Part shown: piece by piece, positions 7,364-17,264 of the stretch
Layout: the number at the start of each line of letters is the position of its first letter
Position numbering within the stretch: position 1 is the stretch's first letter
Assembly (NCBI GenBank): GCA_903859265.1
Contig: CAIOLZ010000304.1
Coordinates: 1 to 35,789, forward strand
Direction of reading: 5' to 3'
Source of the DNA: an uncultured beta proteobacterium
Lineage (GTDB): Bacteria > Pseudomonadota > Gammaproteobacteria > Burkholderiales > Burkholderiaceae_C
Length of the DNA: 35,789 nucleotides
Notes under the pieces: generated by a model
Seen by the model: only the letters and a program-made list of their open reading frames with translations
Databases searched by the model: none
What the model was told of the DNA's origin: nothing
Made by a program: the position numbers and the translations under genes

Positions 7364-7666
7364 ATGACCAGCACGAGCATTTTGGGCAATTCGCAATCTG
7401 CCGCCAACAGCCGCGTAGTGATGAAGCGGCGGGATGCGCGGCAAGCAGCGGGTACATTGAGCGGGATGCAAATCGCGCAGCTTGAAGCGGGCTTGGTGCG
7501 CCTTGTCGGTAGCCGTGGCACGCAGGCGCTGCTCGAGCGCGCTAGGTCATTGTCCGGGGAGCGCGCGCCATCGTCTGCTGTGCAGGAGCATACGTTGATG
7601 CCCTTGCTGGAAAGGCTGCTGGGCGATTCGCTGGCTGCCAGCCTGCGGGCGTCGTGTTTGCGCTAG
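7364..7666 (+). CDS. small hypothetical protein
   Basis: A 100-residue protein with ATG at 7364 preceded by AAGGAA at 7351-7356. I do not recognise it. It is basic at the start (VVMKRRDARQAAG), then largely helical with Leu/Ala repeats (MQIAQLEAGLVRLVGSRG, LMPLLERLLGDSLAASL). It has no signal peptide and no clear membrane helix. Its stop lies nine bases before the ATG of the diguanylate cyclase, so the two are probably co-translated and it might be a partner or regulator of that enzyme; this rests on position alone. Confidence 0.6.
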   Translation: MTSTSILGNSQSAANSRVVMKRRDARQAAGTLSGMQIAQLEAGLVRLVGSRGTQALLERARSLSGERAPSSAVQEHTLMPLLERLLGDSLAASLRASCLR

Positions 7667-7675
7667 ACGCAGGCC

Positions 7676-8425
7676 ATGCCCGCGCTCACCTTGTTGCAAT
7701 TGCAGGAGAAGGTGCGCCTGGCGCGCATCGAACTACAGGGTTTGCACCAGCAAATCGCCGATTTGCGCGTCGCCCTGGACGCGGACCTTGGTCGTCAGTT
7801 GCTGCGGGCCAACGAACAACTGCTGCTCGCAGCGCTGGACGCAGAAACCACTGCCCAGGTCGCCACCCACAAGCTTGACCTGCTTGCCAGGAACAGCCAG
7901 CGTGACGAACTTACCGATACGCCCAACCGCGCCTTGCTGCTGGACCGGCTGGAGAGCGCCATCACGCTGGCGCAGCGCCGCACCACGCGCTGCGCGGTGG
8001 TGTTTGTGGATATTGACCATTTCAAGAAGATCAACGACACGCTGGGCCATGCGGCTGGTGACGGGGTGCTGCAAATGGTGGCACGCCGGCTGGAGGCTGC
8101 TGTGCGCGATTCGGATGCGGTGGGGCGCCATGGCGGGGATGAGTTTCTGGTGTTGCTGGCTGAAGTGTCAAAAATGGGCGATGCGGATCACATCGTGCGC
8201 AAGATGATTGCCGACATTGCCGCTCCCGCTTTGGTGGGAGGCCATGTGCTGCACGTCTCGGTCAGCGTGGGCATTGCCATGTATCCCGACGATGCGGCGG
8301 ATGCCACGGCCCTGATCGGACTGGCCGACGCCGCCATGTACCGGTCCAAGCGCCGCGGCGGCGGAAGTTTCACGTTTCATGGCGAGAAATCCGGTGCCGA
8401 CGGGGCGCCCAGCGGCCTGACCTGA
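7676..8425 (+). CDS. GGDEF-domain diguanylate cyclase
   Basis: A 249-residue protein. Residues 1-75 form a Leu/Gln-rich helix, probably a coiled coil that dimerises the enzyme. Residues about 78-240 are a GGDEF domain: DELTDTPNRALLLDRL, FVDIDHFKKINDTLGH (metal-binding Asp and substrate-binding Asn), the active-site loop RHGGDEF, and the closing SVGIAMYPDDA and AAMYRSKRRGG. The product-inhibition site RxxD is present as RDSD exactly five residues before GGDEF. It should therefore make c-di-GMP from two GTP and be subject to feedback. It has no membrane, PAS or receiver domain. It is followed after 79 bases by the cyclic glucan synthase gene on the same strand. Confidence 0.92.
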   Translation: MPALTLLQLQEKVRLARIELQGLHQQIADLRVALDADLGRQLLRANEQLLLAALDAETTAQVATHKLDLLARNSQRDELTDTPNRALLLDRLESAITLAQRRTTRCAVVFVDIDHFKKINDTLGHAAGDGVLQMVARRLEAAVRDSDAVGRHGGDEFLVLLAEVSKMGDADHIVRKMIADIAAPALVGGHVLHVSVSVGIAMYPDDAADATALIGLADAAMYRSKRRGGGSFTFHGEKSGADGAPSGLT

Positions 8426-8451
8426 AGGAGGTAAGTGGGTTCGCGTACAGA

Positions 8452-8464
8452 CCCCCGTCGGGGG
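8452..8464 (+). other. short C5/G5 hairpin between cyclase and glucan-synthase genes
   Basis: CCCCC (8452-8456) and GGGGG (8460-8464) can form a 5-bp stem on a three-base loop, followed by AAAA and not T. It lies in the 79-base gap upstream of the glucan synthase. It is not a typical terminator; a leader hairpin is possible, or chance. Confidence 0.25.
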
Positions 8465-8504
8465 AAAACCTACTCTGGCAATACGCTCCCTAAGGAAATT
8501 TCGA

Positions 8505-11500
8505 TTGAAGCATCGCATCCAGACCGTGCGGGCGGCCTTGCTGCGCGCCGCACAGCCATTTTTCACGCATTGGGCCGCTCAGCCGGTGATCGCTGAGGTG
8601 CCGTTGCGCGCTGAACTGTTCAGCGCCGACCAGATGGAACGCCATGGCAAGACCCTGGCCCAGCAGCATCGTTTGAGCGTGGGCCCCGGGCATGACCAAT
8701 TGCTGATGCGCCTTGGCGACAACCAGCTGGTCTTGCAGTCGGCCTGCACGCTGCTGCTGGAGTCGGTGCGCCAGTCTCGGCGCATTACGCCGGCCGGCGA
8801 GTGGCTGCTGGACAATTTCTACCTGATTGAAGAGCAGATTCGCATTGCGCGGGCGCACTTTTCCAGGCGCTACGGCCGCGAGCTTCCCGTGTTGGCCAAC
8901 GGCCCCTCCAAGGGTTTGGCCCGGGTCTATGACATCGCGCTCGAGGTAATCACCCATGGCGACGGGCGGGTTGACCCGGAGAATCTGAACCGTTTTGTGG
9001 CGGCTTACCAGGGCGTGTCTTCGCTCACGCTGGGTGAGCTGTGGGCCATACCGATCATGCTGCGTCTGGCCTTGATTGAAAATCTGCGCCGGATCAGTGC
9101 GCGTCTGGCGCAAAGCATGGTCGATCGCAACCGCGCCAGCTCCTGGGCCGAGCAGATGTTGCAAGTGGCAGAGCAGGACCCCAAGAGCCTGATACTGGTG
9201 ATTTCTGACATGGCCCGTGCCAGTCCGGTGCTGGTGAACGCTTTTGTGGCGGAACTGGCCAGGCAACTGCAAGGCCATAGTTCTGCCCTTGCCTTGCCAC
9301 TGACATGGATTTCCCAGCGCCTGTCGGAGTCGGACCTGACGATCGAACAGATGGTGCAAGCGGAAACACAGAGCCAGGCCATCAACCAGGTGTCAATCAG
9401 CAACAGCATTGCCAGCCTTCGGCTGCTCAGCGCGACAGACTGGCGTGAGTTTGTCGAATCCATGAGCGATGTGGAGCGCACCTTGCGCCAGGACCCGCAG
9501 GGCGTTTACGCACGCATGGACTTCGACACCCGTGACCAGTACCGCCATGTGGTGGAAGAGATCGCCCGGCACGGCGGCATGACAGAGAGCCAAGTGGCTC
9601 GCCATGCCGTGCAACTGGCCCAGGACGCCGGACACACCCGGGCGCCCGATGCGCAGCCCGGTGCGACGGTCCAGGAACATGTGGGCTACTACCTGGTCGG
9701 CGCGGGCCTGCCCGTCCTGGAGCTGGCCGCAGGGGCGCAATATGGATGGCTGACGTCCTTCAGACGTTGGGCTGCCCTGCGCCCGGTGCTGTTGTATCTG
9801 GCAGGCATTGCGCTGCTCACACTGGCAGTGACGGCTTCACTGTTGCAAATGGCATGGGGTCAAGGATTGGCACGCTGGCAATGGTGGCTGGCGGTCCCGG
9901 CTGCGCTGCTGGCCTGCAGCCAGTTGGCAGTAACCTTTCTGAACTGGGCTGCCACGCGGTATGTCAAGCCCCACATGTTGCCGCGGATGGATTTTTCGCA
10001 TGGCATTGCACAGAGCGCGCGAACGCTGGTAGTGGTGCCGACGATGTTGAATACGCCAGACGGCGTGCGCCAACTGGTGGAAGCACTGGAAGTGCGTTAC
10101 CTGGCCAATCAAGACCCGCACCTGCACTTTGGCCTGCTGACGGACTGGGTGGATGCGGCCACCGAAAAATGCCCGCAAGACGCGTCGCTGCTGGCGCTCG
10201 CCAGCGATGGCATTGCGTCCCTGAACCGCAAATATCCCGGCGCATTCAAGGACACGTTTTTCCTGTTCCACCGGGCACGCCAGTGGAACCCCCGGGAACG
10301 TTTGTGGATGGGCTATGAGCGCAAACGCGGCAAGCTCGGAGCGCTCAACGCCTTGTTGCGCGCCAACCCTGCGCCCGGATTTGCGCTGGTGGTCGGCAAC
10401 ACGGTGCATTTGCAGCAGGTGCGCTACGTGATCACGCTCGACACCGATACCCAGTTGCAGCGCGATACGGCGTCCAAGTTTGCCGCCGCCATGGCGCACC
10501 CGCTGAACCGGCCGGTGCTGGACGCAAAAGGCCAGTGCGTCATCGCCGGCTACGGCATCCTGCAGCCGCGCATGGCAGTCAGCCTGCAAAGTACCAACCG
10601 CTCCCGCTATGCGCGCCTGATGGGCAGCGAAGCGGGCGTCGATCCCTACACCCGCACCGTGTCCGATGTTTATCAGGACCTGTTCCATGAGGGCTCGTTC
10701 ATCGGCAAGGGGATCTATGACGTGGACGCTTTCGAGAGCGCTCTCAAGGGGCGCTTTCCGGAAAACCGCATCCTCAGCCATGACCTGCTGGAGGGTTGCT
10801 ACGTTCGGTCAGGCCTGCTCAGCGATGTTCAGCTGTACGACGATTACCCGGCACGCTATGACAGCGATGTCAAACGCCGCAGCCGCTGGACCCGTGGCGA
10901 CTGGCAGATTGCGTCCTGGCTATTGCCGCGGGTTCCGGTGGCAGTGGGACCGAGGCAGAAGAATCCACTGAGTCTGCTTTCCCAATGGAAAATACTCGAC
11001 AACCTGCGCCGCAGTCTGGTTGCGGCGAGCATGCTGGTTCTTTTTGTCTTGGGCTGGACCTGCCTTGTGCATCCGCTGCTCTGGACAGCAGGGCTGGTGG
11101 GACTTTTGCTGCTGGTCCCGGTCGTCGGCAGTGCTGCCGAACTGTTGCACAAGCCGACCGGTCTGTCCTGGCTGCAGCATGTCAGCATCACGCTGGCCGC
11201 ATTGGTCAAACAGGGGGCGCAGACCGCGCTGGCATTGGCCGTGATGCCCCATGAAGCATGGTTCAGCCTGGCGGCCATTGTGCAAACGAACGCCCGCCTG
11301 TTTTTTACCCAGCGTCGGCTGCTGGAATGGCAGCATTCCGATTCGGCGGCGCTGGCGGGCATCGCGGTGGATCAGGCGGCCGGCCCGGTGCCGGGAGACT
11401 GGAGAGACCTGCTTGGCAGCATTTGCCGCATGGCGGCAGCACCACTGATGTCGCTGGGCACGGCACTGGCCGTGTTGGTGTTGAATCCGCAGTCCGCATG

Positions 11501-14500
11501 GGTAGCACTGCCGGTGCTATTGCTGTGGCTGGCAGCACCGGTACTGGCGTGGTGGCTCAGCCGAGTGCTGGTGCAAAGCGCAGCTCCGTTGAATGCCGAG
11601 CAGTCGTTTTTTATTCGCCGCCTGGCACGCCGCACCTGGACCTATTTCGAGCAGTTTGTGTCGGTTCAAGACCATTGGCTGGCGCCCGACAACTACCAGG
11701 AACACCCGATTGCGGTGCTGGCGCATCGCACCTCCCCCACCAACATGGGATTGTCGTTGCTGGCCAATGTGTCGGCCTATGACTTTGGATACATCAGCGC
11801 CGGCCGATTGCTCGACCGCACTGCCAACAGCCTGCAAAGCATGCAGCAGCTTGAACGCCACGCCGGTCATTTTTTCAACTGGTACGACACGCTGACGATG
11901 GCGCCGCTGTTGCCGCGCTATTTGTCGTCGGTCGATAGCGGCAATTTGTCTGGCCACCTGCTGACTTTGCGTGCGGCAATTCTGATGCTGGCTGATGAAC
12001 CTGTTCTCCACCCGCGTGCCTTTCACGGCATGGTCGATGCGCTGGGCAACCTCACGCAGTGCTTACCACCCGTGGCGGGCGCGCCACTGGTGCAGATGCT
12101 GGGGCAACTGACGCAAAGCCTGCAAGCAGCATGCGACGCCGGTGTCACAACGCTGGCACAGGCCTCGCAGCAACTCGACAGCACCCAAAAGCAATGCGCG
12201 GCCGTGCTGCTGGCCGTCCAGGGCGATGCGGCTGCCGCGGTCGATGCCGAGGTGGGCCTTTGGGCGCAACGCCTCTTGGACCAGTGCCATGAATTAAAGG
12301 CCGATTTGGCCAGCCTCCAGTCCGCCTTGCCGACCACGCTGGCGGGCGCTTCTGAAAAGATTCCCACCTTGCGTGATCTGGCCAATGCCGGCCAGGGGCA
12401 AGCGCAGCTGCGCATGGCCCGCATGGAAGTTCTGGCACGCCAGTGCGCAGCCCTGGCAAGTGCGGACTACAGCTTCCTGTATGACGCCACACGCCACCTG
12501 ATTGCCGTCGGCTACAACGTTGACGAGCACCGCCGCGACAGCAGTTTCTACGATCTGCTGGCCAGCGAGTCACGGCTTTGCAGCTTTGTAGCCATTGCAC
12601 AGGGCGAGGTACCGCAGGACAACTGGTTCGCACTGGGGCGCTTGCTCACCACCGCCGGCAAGAGCGCGGCACTGCTGTCCTGGAGCGGCTCCATGTTTGA
12701 GTACCTGATGCCGAACCTGGTCATGCCGCTGTATGCCAACACACTGCTGGACCAGACCTGCAAGGCGGTGGTGCAGGCACAGATCGCCTATGGTGACCAG
12801 CGTGGCGTGCCCTGGGGCATTTCAGAGTCGGGCTACAACACGGTGGACGCGGCGCTGAACTACCAGTACCGCGCCTTTGGCGTGCCGGGACTGGGACTCA
12901 AGCGCGGCCTGTCGGATGATCTGGTCATCGCACCCTACGCGACTGCGCTGGCCCTGATGGTTTTTCCCGACGCGGCATGCCGCAACCTCAAGCGCCTGGT
13001 GCAGGATGGTCTGCTGGGAAACTTTGGTTTGTACGAGGCGATTGACTACACGCCGGCCCGCCTGCCACATGGTCAGACCGGGGCCCTGGTGCGCTCCTAC
13101 ATGGCGCACCACCAAGGCATGAGTCTGCTTGCGTTTTCCTCGGTTTTGCTGGACCAGCCGATGCAAAAACGCTTCGTCAGTGACCCCCTGTTTCAGGCCA
13201 CTGCATTGTTGTTGCAGGAACGCATTCCCAATGCTTCGGTGTTCCATGCGCGTGCGCCGGAGTTGCCGGAGATCCACAGAAGCAGTCTGAGCCAGGCCAA
13301 TGTGCCCCGCGTGCTGCGCAACCCCAATGGAACGCCCGAGGTGCATCTGCTGTCCAACGGCCGCTACCACGTCATGGTGAGCCAGTCCGGCGCCGGTTAC
13401 AGCCGCTGGAAGGATCTGGCAGTGACCCGGTGGCGCGAAGACGCAACGCGCGACCAGTGGGGGTCATTTTGCTATTTGCGTGACGCCGACAGCGGTGCCT
13501 TGTGGTCCGCGACACACCAGCCCACGCTGCAGCACAGCGACAGTTACGAGGCCATTTTTACCGAGGGACGCGCCGAGTTCCGGCGCCGTGACAACGGCTT
13601 TGAAACGCATACTGAAATCGTGGTGTCGCCGGAAGAAGACATCGATCTTCGCCGCACCCGCATCACCAACCGCACGCGCACGGTGCGCACCATCGAGATC
13701 ACGAGCTATGCCGAGGTAGTGCTTGCCCCGGCTGCGAGCGACACCCTGCACCAGGCGTTCAGCAACCTGTTTGTGCAGACGGAAATCGTGCGCGAGCGGC
13801 AGGCCATTCTTTGCCACCGCCGGCCACGGTCAGATGCTGAGCCGCCGGTCTGGATGTTTCACCTGATGGCTGCCCACGGTGCAGATGTCCAGACCACGTC
13901 CTATGAGACCGACCGCATGGCATTCATAGGCCGCACGCAAACGTTGGAAATGCCACTGGCCCTGTGCAGTGAAGCCTTGCTGGGAGACTCGCAGGGACCG
14001 GTCCTCGATCCGATCGTAGCGATTCGCCAGCGCATCACCTTGCAGCCGCAGCAGACCGTGACGCTGGACATCGTGACCGGGGTGGCGGAACAGCGCACGC
14101 AGGCCATACAGTTGATCGACAAGTTCCGGGACATGCACCTGGCGGATCGCGTGTTTGGCCTGGCCACGACCCATGCATGGGTCAATCTGCAGCAGATCAA
14201 TGCATCCGAGGCGGACGCGCAACTGTTTGCGCGTCTGGCGGGCTCCGTGATCTACCTCAACCCGGCGCAGCGCGCGCAGCCATCGGTGCTCGGCCACAAC
14301 CGGCGCGGGCAGTCCGGTCTTTGGGGCTACGGCGTATCGGGTGACCTGCCAATCGTGTTGTTGCAGATCAGCAGCGCCGACAACATCGAACTGGTGCGGC
14401 AGATGGTGCAGGCCCATGCCTACTGGCGGCTCAAGGGTTTGGTCGTGGACCTCGTTATCTGGAACGAAGACTATGCCGGCTACCGCCAGACGCTGCAAGA

Positions 14501-17213
14501 GCAAATCATGGGGCTGATCGCCGCGGGTATCGAGGCCAATCTGACCGACCGCCCCGGTGGAATTTTTGTCCGTTCGTCAGAGCATATGCCAGCCGAAGAC
14601 CGCACCCTGTTTCAGGCGGTGGCACGGGTCATCATTTCAGACAGCCAGGGAACGCTGAAAAGTCAGGCCGGTCGCCACCTGGCGCGGGAGTCTCGGGCCA
14701 TGCCACCGCAGTTGACCGGATTGGCGGGCCCTGCAACGCAGAGCGCCGGTGCGACGGCCAAGCCCATCACCGAGAGCGGCCAAGGACTGCAATTTTTCAA
14801 TGGTCTGGGTGGATTTTCAGCCGATGGTCGGGAGTACGTGACGACGACAACGGTCAGTGCGGGACTGGCGCAGCGAACCACGCCGATGCCATGGGTCAAT
14901 GTGATTGCCAATGCCCGGTTCGGAACCGTGATTTCTGAAAGCGGCAGCGCCTACACATGGAGTGAAAACGCGCACGAATTCCGTTACACACCCTGGAACA
15001 ACGATGCCGTGAGCGACACACCTGGCGAGGCCATCTATCTGCGTGACGAGGAGACCGGCGGCTTCTGGTCGCCTACCTTCCTGCCCTGTGGTGGTGATGG
15101 CGTCCATGTCACGCGCCACGGTTTTGGCTACAGCATTTTTGAACATACGCAGGACGGCATTTCCAGTGAGCTCACGGTTTTTGTGGATGTGGCGGCAGCC
15201 ATCAAATTTTCCCAATTGCGCCTGCGCAACCTCTCGGGGCGCACTCGCAAGCTTTCTGCCACCGGCTATGTGGAATGGGTGCTCGGTGACGTGCAAGGCA
15301 AATCGTCCATGCATGTGAGCACCGAGACCGATCCCATTAGCGGCGCGATTCTGGCGCGCAACGCCTACAGCCAGGAGTTTGGCGACCGGATGGCATTTTT
15401 CGATGCCGATGGTTCTACGCTGGCCCGGGGTGTCAGCATCAGTGGCGATCGCCGCGAGTTCCTGGGGCGCAACGGAACCTTGCGCAATCCGGCGGCCATG
15501 CGTCGGGTGGCATTGTCCAATCGCGTAGGACCCGGGCTTGATCCCTGTGCGGCCGTGCAAGTACCGTTCGAGCTGGCTGACGGTGAGGAACGCGTGGTGA
15601 TATTCCGGCTGGGGGCTGCCGGACGGCGCGGCATGGACGACGCGCGCCTGATGGTGGAGCACATACGCCAGCCGCATGCGGTGCAGGGCTCGCTCGATGC
15701 AGTGCATGCCTACTGGTCGCAGACGCTGGGCGTTGTCCAGGTCCGCACGCCGGACCCTGCACTCGATCTGCTGGCCAATGGCTGGCTGCTTTACCAGACC
15801 CTGGCGTGCCGTCTCTGGGCCCGCACGGGCTTTTACCAATCCGGAGGTGCTTTTGGCTTTCGCGATCAGTTGCAGGATGCCATGGCGCTGGTGCATGCTG
15901 CGCCGGGTTTGCTGCGCGAACATTTGCTGCGCTGTGCATCACGCCAGTTTGTGGAAGGTGACGTGCAGCACTGGTGGCATCCGCCACAGGGCCGCGGTGT
16001 TCGCACCCGTTGTTCGGATGACTTTCTCTGGCTGGTGCAAGCCACTTGCAGGTATGTGGTGGTGAGCGCCGATGTGTCGGTGCTGTCGCAAGCTGCACCG
16101 TTTTTGCAGGGGCGTCAGCTTGCCGTGGAGGAGGACTCCTATTACGACTTGCCGGGCGTGTCCAGCGAGCAAGCCACGCTGTACGAGCATTGTGTGCGGG
16201 CCATTCGCCACGGACTTCGCATGGGGGTCCATGGCCTGCCTTTGATGGGTTCGGGTGACTGGAACGATGGCATGAACCTGGTTGGCCTCAAGGGCAAGGG
16301 CGAAAGCGTCTGGCTGGCCTTTTTTCTGTTCGACACGCTGCAGCGTTTCAGCCCGATCGCACGCGGCTTCGGAGACCTGGCCTTTGCCGATCAATGCCTG
16401 GAAGAAGCAGCGAAGTTGCGCACCGCCATTGACCGCAACGCCTGGGACGGCGCCTGGTACAAGCGCGCCTTCTGCGATGACGGCACGGTGATTGGTTCGG
16501 CCGCCAGCGATGAATGCCAGATCGACTCGATCGCGCAGAGTTGGGCCGTGTTGTCTGGCGCGGGTGAGCCTGCGCACAACGTCGCCGCCATGCAGTCACT
16601 GGACCAGAAGCTGGTGCGGCGCGATCTTGGACTCATCGAACTGCTTACCCCGCCGTTTGATCACTCTGCGCTCAATCCCGGCTATATCAAGGGCTATCTG
16701 CCGGGCGTGCGCGAGAACGGCGGCCAATACACCCACGCAGCGATCTGGGCGGTAATGGCTTTTGCAAAACAGGGCAACGCGCGCCTGGCCTGGGAATGCT
16801 TTGACATGATCAACCCTTTGCGCCATGGCGGCACGCCGCAGCAAGTGGCCCGGTACCAGGTGGAGCCTTATGTGGTGGCCGCCGATGTGTATGCGGTGAC
16901 ACCGCATGAGGGGCGCGGGGGCTGGACCTGGTACACCGGCTCGGCAGGCTGGATGTACCGGCTGGTGCTGGAATCACTGCTGGGGCTGCAACTCGAGGGC
17001 ACGACCTTGCATGTGAGGCCATGCCTGCCAGACAGCTGGACCGGCTTTTCGCTGCAATACCGCTGGGGACGCACCGGGTACACCATCGAGGTCAAAAAGC
17101 TGCCGGGTTTGCCCGATGTGCTGGTCAGTCTCGACGGCGTGTTGCAGGACACTGCCGCGGTGTTGCTCAAGGATGATGGTGTAGCCCACGGCGTGGTGGT
17201 TCAGGTTCCCTGA
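8505..17213 (+). CDS. ndvB: cyclic beta-1,2-glucan synthase (NdvB/ChvB type)
   Basis: A single uninterrupted 2902-residue frame, close to the roughly 2830-2870 residues of Brucella Cgs and Agrobacterium ChvB. It starts at TTG with AAGGAAA at 8492-8498; the next Met is residue 43, inside conserved sequence. Rough layout: N-terminal region to 420; membrane helices 421-489; GT84 glucosyltransferase 505-790 with the DTDTQL motif near 645; further membrane helices 833-880 and 970-1018; glycoamylase-like domain about 1330-1580 (NVDEHRRDSSFYDLLASESR); and a GH94 phosphorylase module to the end (FGFRDQLQDAM near 2449, GSGDWNDGMNLVG near 2581, GYIKGYLPGVRENGGQYTHA). These enzymes prime on themselves, elongate from UDP-glucose, control length by phosphorolysis and cyclise the glucan, which becomes an osmoregulated periplasmic glucan. 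No ndvA/chvA exporter gene is in the window. Confidence 0.93.
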   Translation: MKHRIQTVRAALLRAAQPFFTHWAAQPVIAEVPLRAELFSADQMERHGKTLAQQHRLSVGPGHDQLLMRLGDNQLVLQSACTLLLESVRQSRRITPAGEWLLDNFYLIEEQIRIARAHFSRRYGRELPVLANGPSKGLARVYDIALEVITHGDGRVDPENLNRFVAAYQGVSSLTLGELWAIPIMLRLALIENLRRISARLAQSMVDRNRASSWAEQMLQVAEQDPKSLILVISDMARASPVLVNAFVAELARQLQGHSSALALPLTWISQRLSESDLTIEQMVQAETQSQAINQVSISNSIASLRLLSATDWREFVESMSDVERTLRQDPQGVYARMDFDTRDQYRHVVEEIARHGGMTESQVARHAVQLAQDAGHTRAPDAQPGATVQEHVGYYLVGAGLPVLELAAGAQYGWLTSFRRWAALRPVLLYLAGIALLTLAVTASLLQMAWGQGLARWQWWLAVPAALLACSQLAVTFLNWAATRYVKPHMLPRMDFSHGIAQSARTLVVVPTMLNTPDGVRQLVEALEVRYLANQDPHLHFGLLTDWVDAATEKCPQDASLLALASDGIASLNRKYPGAFKDTFFLFHRARQWNPRERLWMGYERKRGKLGALNALLRANPAPGFALVVGNTVHLQQVRYVITLDTDTQLQRDTASKFAAAMAHPLNRPVLDAKGQCVIAGYGILQPRMAVSLQSTNRSRYARLMGSEAGVDPYTRTVSDVYQDLFHEGSFIGKGIYDVDAFESALKGRFPENRILSHDLLEGCYVRSGLLSDVQLYDDYPARYDSDVKRRSRWTRGDWQIASWLLPRVPVAVGPRQKNPLSLLSQWKILDNLRRSLVAASMLVLFVLGWTCLVHPLLWTAGLVGLLLLVPVVGSAAELLHKPTGLSWLQHVSITLAALVKQGAQTALALAVMPHEAWFSLAAIVQTNARLFFTQRRLLEWQHSDSAALAGIAVDQAAGPVPGDWRDLLGSICRMAAAPLMSLGTALAVLVLNPQSAWVALPVLLLWLAAPVLAWWLSRVLVQSAAPLNAEQSFFIRRLARRTWTYFEQFVSVQDHWLAPDNYQEHPIAVLAHRTSPTNMGLSLLANVSAYDFGYISAGRLLDRTANSLQSMQQLERHAGHFFNWYDTLTMAPLLPRYLSSVDSGNLSGHLLTLRAAILMLADEPVLHPRAFHGMVDALGNLTQCLPPVAGAPLVQMLGQLTQSLQAACDAGVTTLAQASQQLDSTQKQCAAVLLAVQGDAAAAVDAEVGLWAQRLLDQCHELKADLASLQSALPTTLAGASEKIPTLRDLANAGQGQAQLRMARMEVLARQCAALASADYSFLYDATRHLIAVGYNVDEHRRDSSFYDLLASESRLCSFVAIAQGEVPQDNWFALGRLLTTAGKSAALLSWSGSMFEYLMPNLVMPLYANTLLDQTCKAVVQAQIAYGDQRGVPWGISESGYNTVDAALNYQYRAFGVPGLGLKRGLSDDLVIAPYATALALMVFPDAACRNLKRLVQDGLLGNFGLYEAIDYTPARLPHGQTGALVRSYMAHHQGMSLLAFSSVLLDQPMQKRFVSDPLFQATALLLQERIPNASVFHARAPELPEIHRSSLSQANVPRVLRNPNGTPEVHLLSNGRYHVMVSQSGAGYSRWKDLAVTRWREDATRDQWGSFCYLRDADSGALWSATHQPTLQHSDSYEAIFTEGRAEFRRRDNGFETHTEIVVSPEEDIDLRRTRITNRTRTVRTIEITSYAEVVLAPAASDTLHQAFSNLFVQTEIVRERQAILCHRRPRSDAEPPVWMFHLMAAHGADVQTTSYETDRMAFIGRTQTLEMPLALCSEALLGDSQGPVLDPIVAIRQRITLQPQQTVTLDIVTGVAEQRTQAIQLIDKFRDMHLADRVFGLATTHAWVNLQQINASEADAQLFARLAGSVIYLNPAQRAQPSVLGHNRRGQSGLWGYGVSGDLPIVLLQISSADNIELVRQMVQAHAYWRLKGLVVDLVIWNEDYAGYRQTLQEQIMGLIAAGIEANLTDRPGGIFVRSSEHMPAEDRTLFQAVARVIISDSQGTLKSQAGRHLARESRAMPPQLTGLAGPATQSAGATAKPITESGQGLQFFNGLGGFSADGREYVTTTTVSAGLAQRTTPMPWVNVIANARFGTVISESGSAYTWSENAHEFRYTPWNNDAVSDTPGEAIYLRDEETGGFWSPTFLPCGGDGVHVTRHGFGYSIFEHTQDGISSELTVFVDVAAAIKFSQLRLRNLSGRTRKLSATGYVEWVLGDVQGKSSMHVSTETDPISGAILARNAYSQEFGDRMAFFDADGSTLARGVSISGDRREFLGRNGTLRNPAAMRRVALSNRVGPGLDPCAAVQVPFELADGEERVVIFRLGAAGRRGMDDARLMVEHIRQPHAVQGSLDAVHAYWSQTLGVVQVRTPDPALDLLANGWLLYQTLACRLWARTGFYQSGGAFGFRDQLQDAMALVHAAPGLLREHLLRCASRQFVEGDVQHWWHPPQGRGVRTRCSDDFLWLVQATCRYVVVSADVSVLSQAAPFLQGRQLAVEEDSYYDLPGVSSEQATLYEHCVRAIRHGLRMGVHGLPLMGSGDWNDGMNLVGLKGKGESVWLAFFLFDTLQRFSPIARGFGDLAFADQCLEEAAKLRTAIDRNAWDGAWYKRAFCDDGTVIGSAASDECQIDSIAQSWAVLSGAGEPAHNVAAMQSLDQKLVRRDLGLIELLTPPFDHSALNPGYIKGYLPGVRENGGQYTHAAIWAVMAFAKQGNARLAWECFDMINPLRHGGTPQQVARYQVEPYVVAADVYAVTPHEGRGGWTWYTGSAGWMYRLVLESLLGLQLEGTTLHVRPCLPDSWTGFSLQYRWGRTGYTIEVKKLPGLPDVLVSLDGVLQDTAAVLLKDDGVAHGVVVQVP

Positions 17214-17220
17214 ATGTTGG

Positions 17221-17264
17221 ACCACGCCCGGATGTCAGACCGTTCAATGGTCCGACGGCGTGGT
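17221..17264. terminator. long imperfect hairpin between convergent genes
   Basis: ACCACGCC (17221-17228) pairs with GGCGTGGT (17257-17264), and inside it GTCAGACC (17234-17241) pairs with GGTCCGAC (17249-17256) with one mismatch. It sits where the glucan synthase and the last EPS gene converge, and its loop includes the stop codon of the latter. There is no T-tract on either side, so a role as terminator is only plausible. Confidence 0.4.

Noticed and set aside
8425..8440. A perfect AAGGAGGT ribosome-site match at the stop of the cyclase gene, with GTG at 8435
   Set aside because: The spacing to GTG is only two bases and the 53-codon frame that follows overlaps the glucan synthase in another frame and has no family likeness; kept as a curiosity.
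14817..15923. A 368-codon leftward frame inside the glucan synthase gene
   Set aside because: It is the antisense shadow of a conserved GH94 region, with no ribosome site or recognisable domain.
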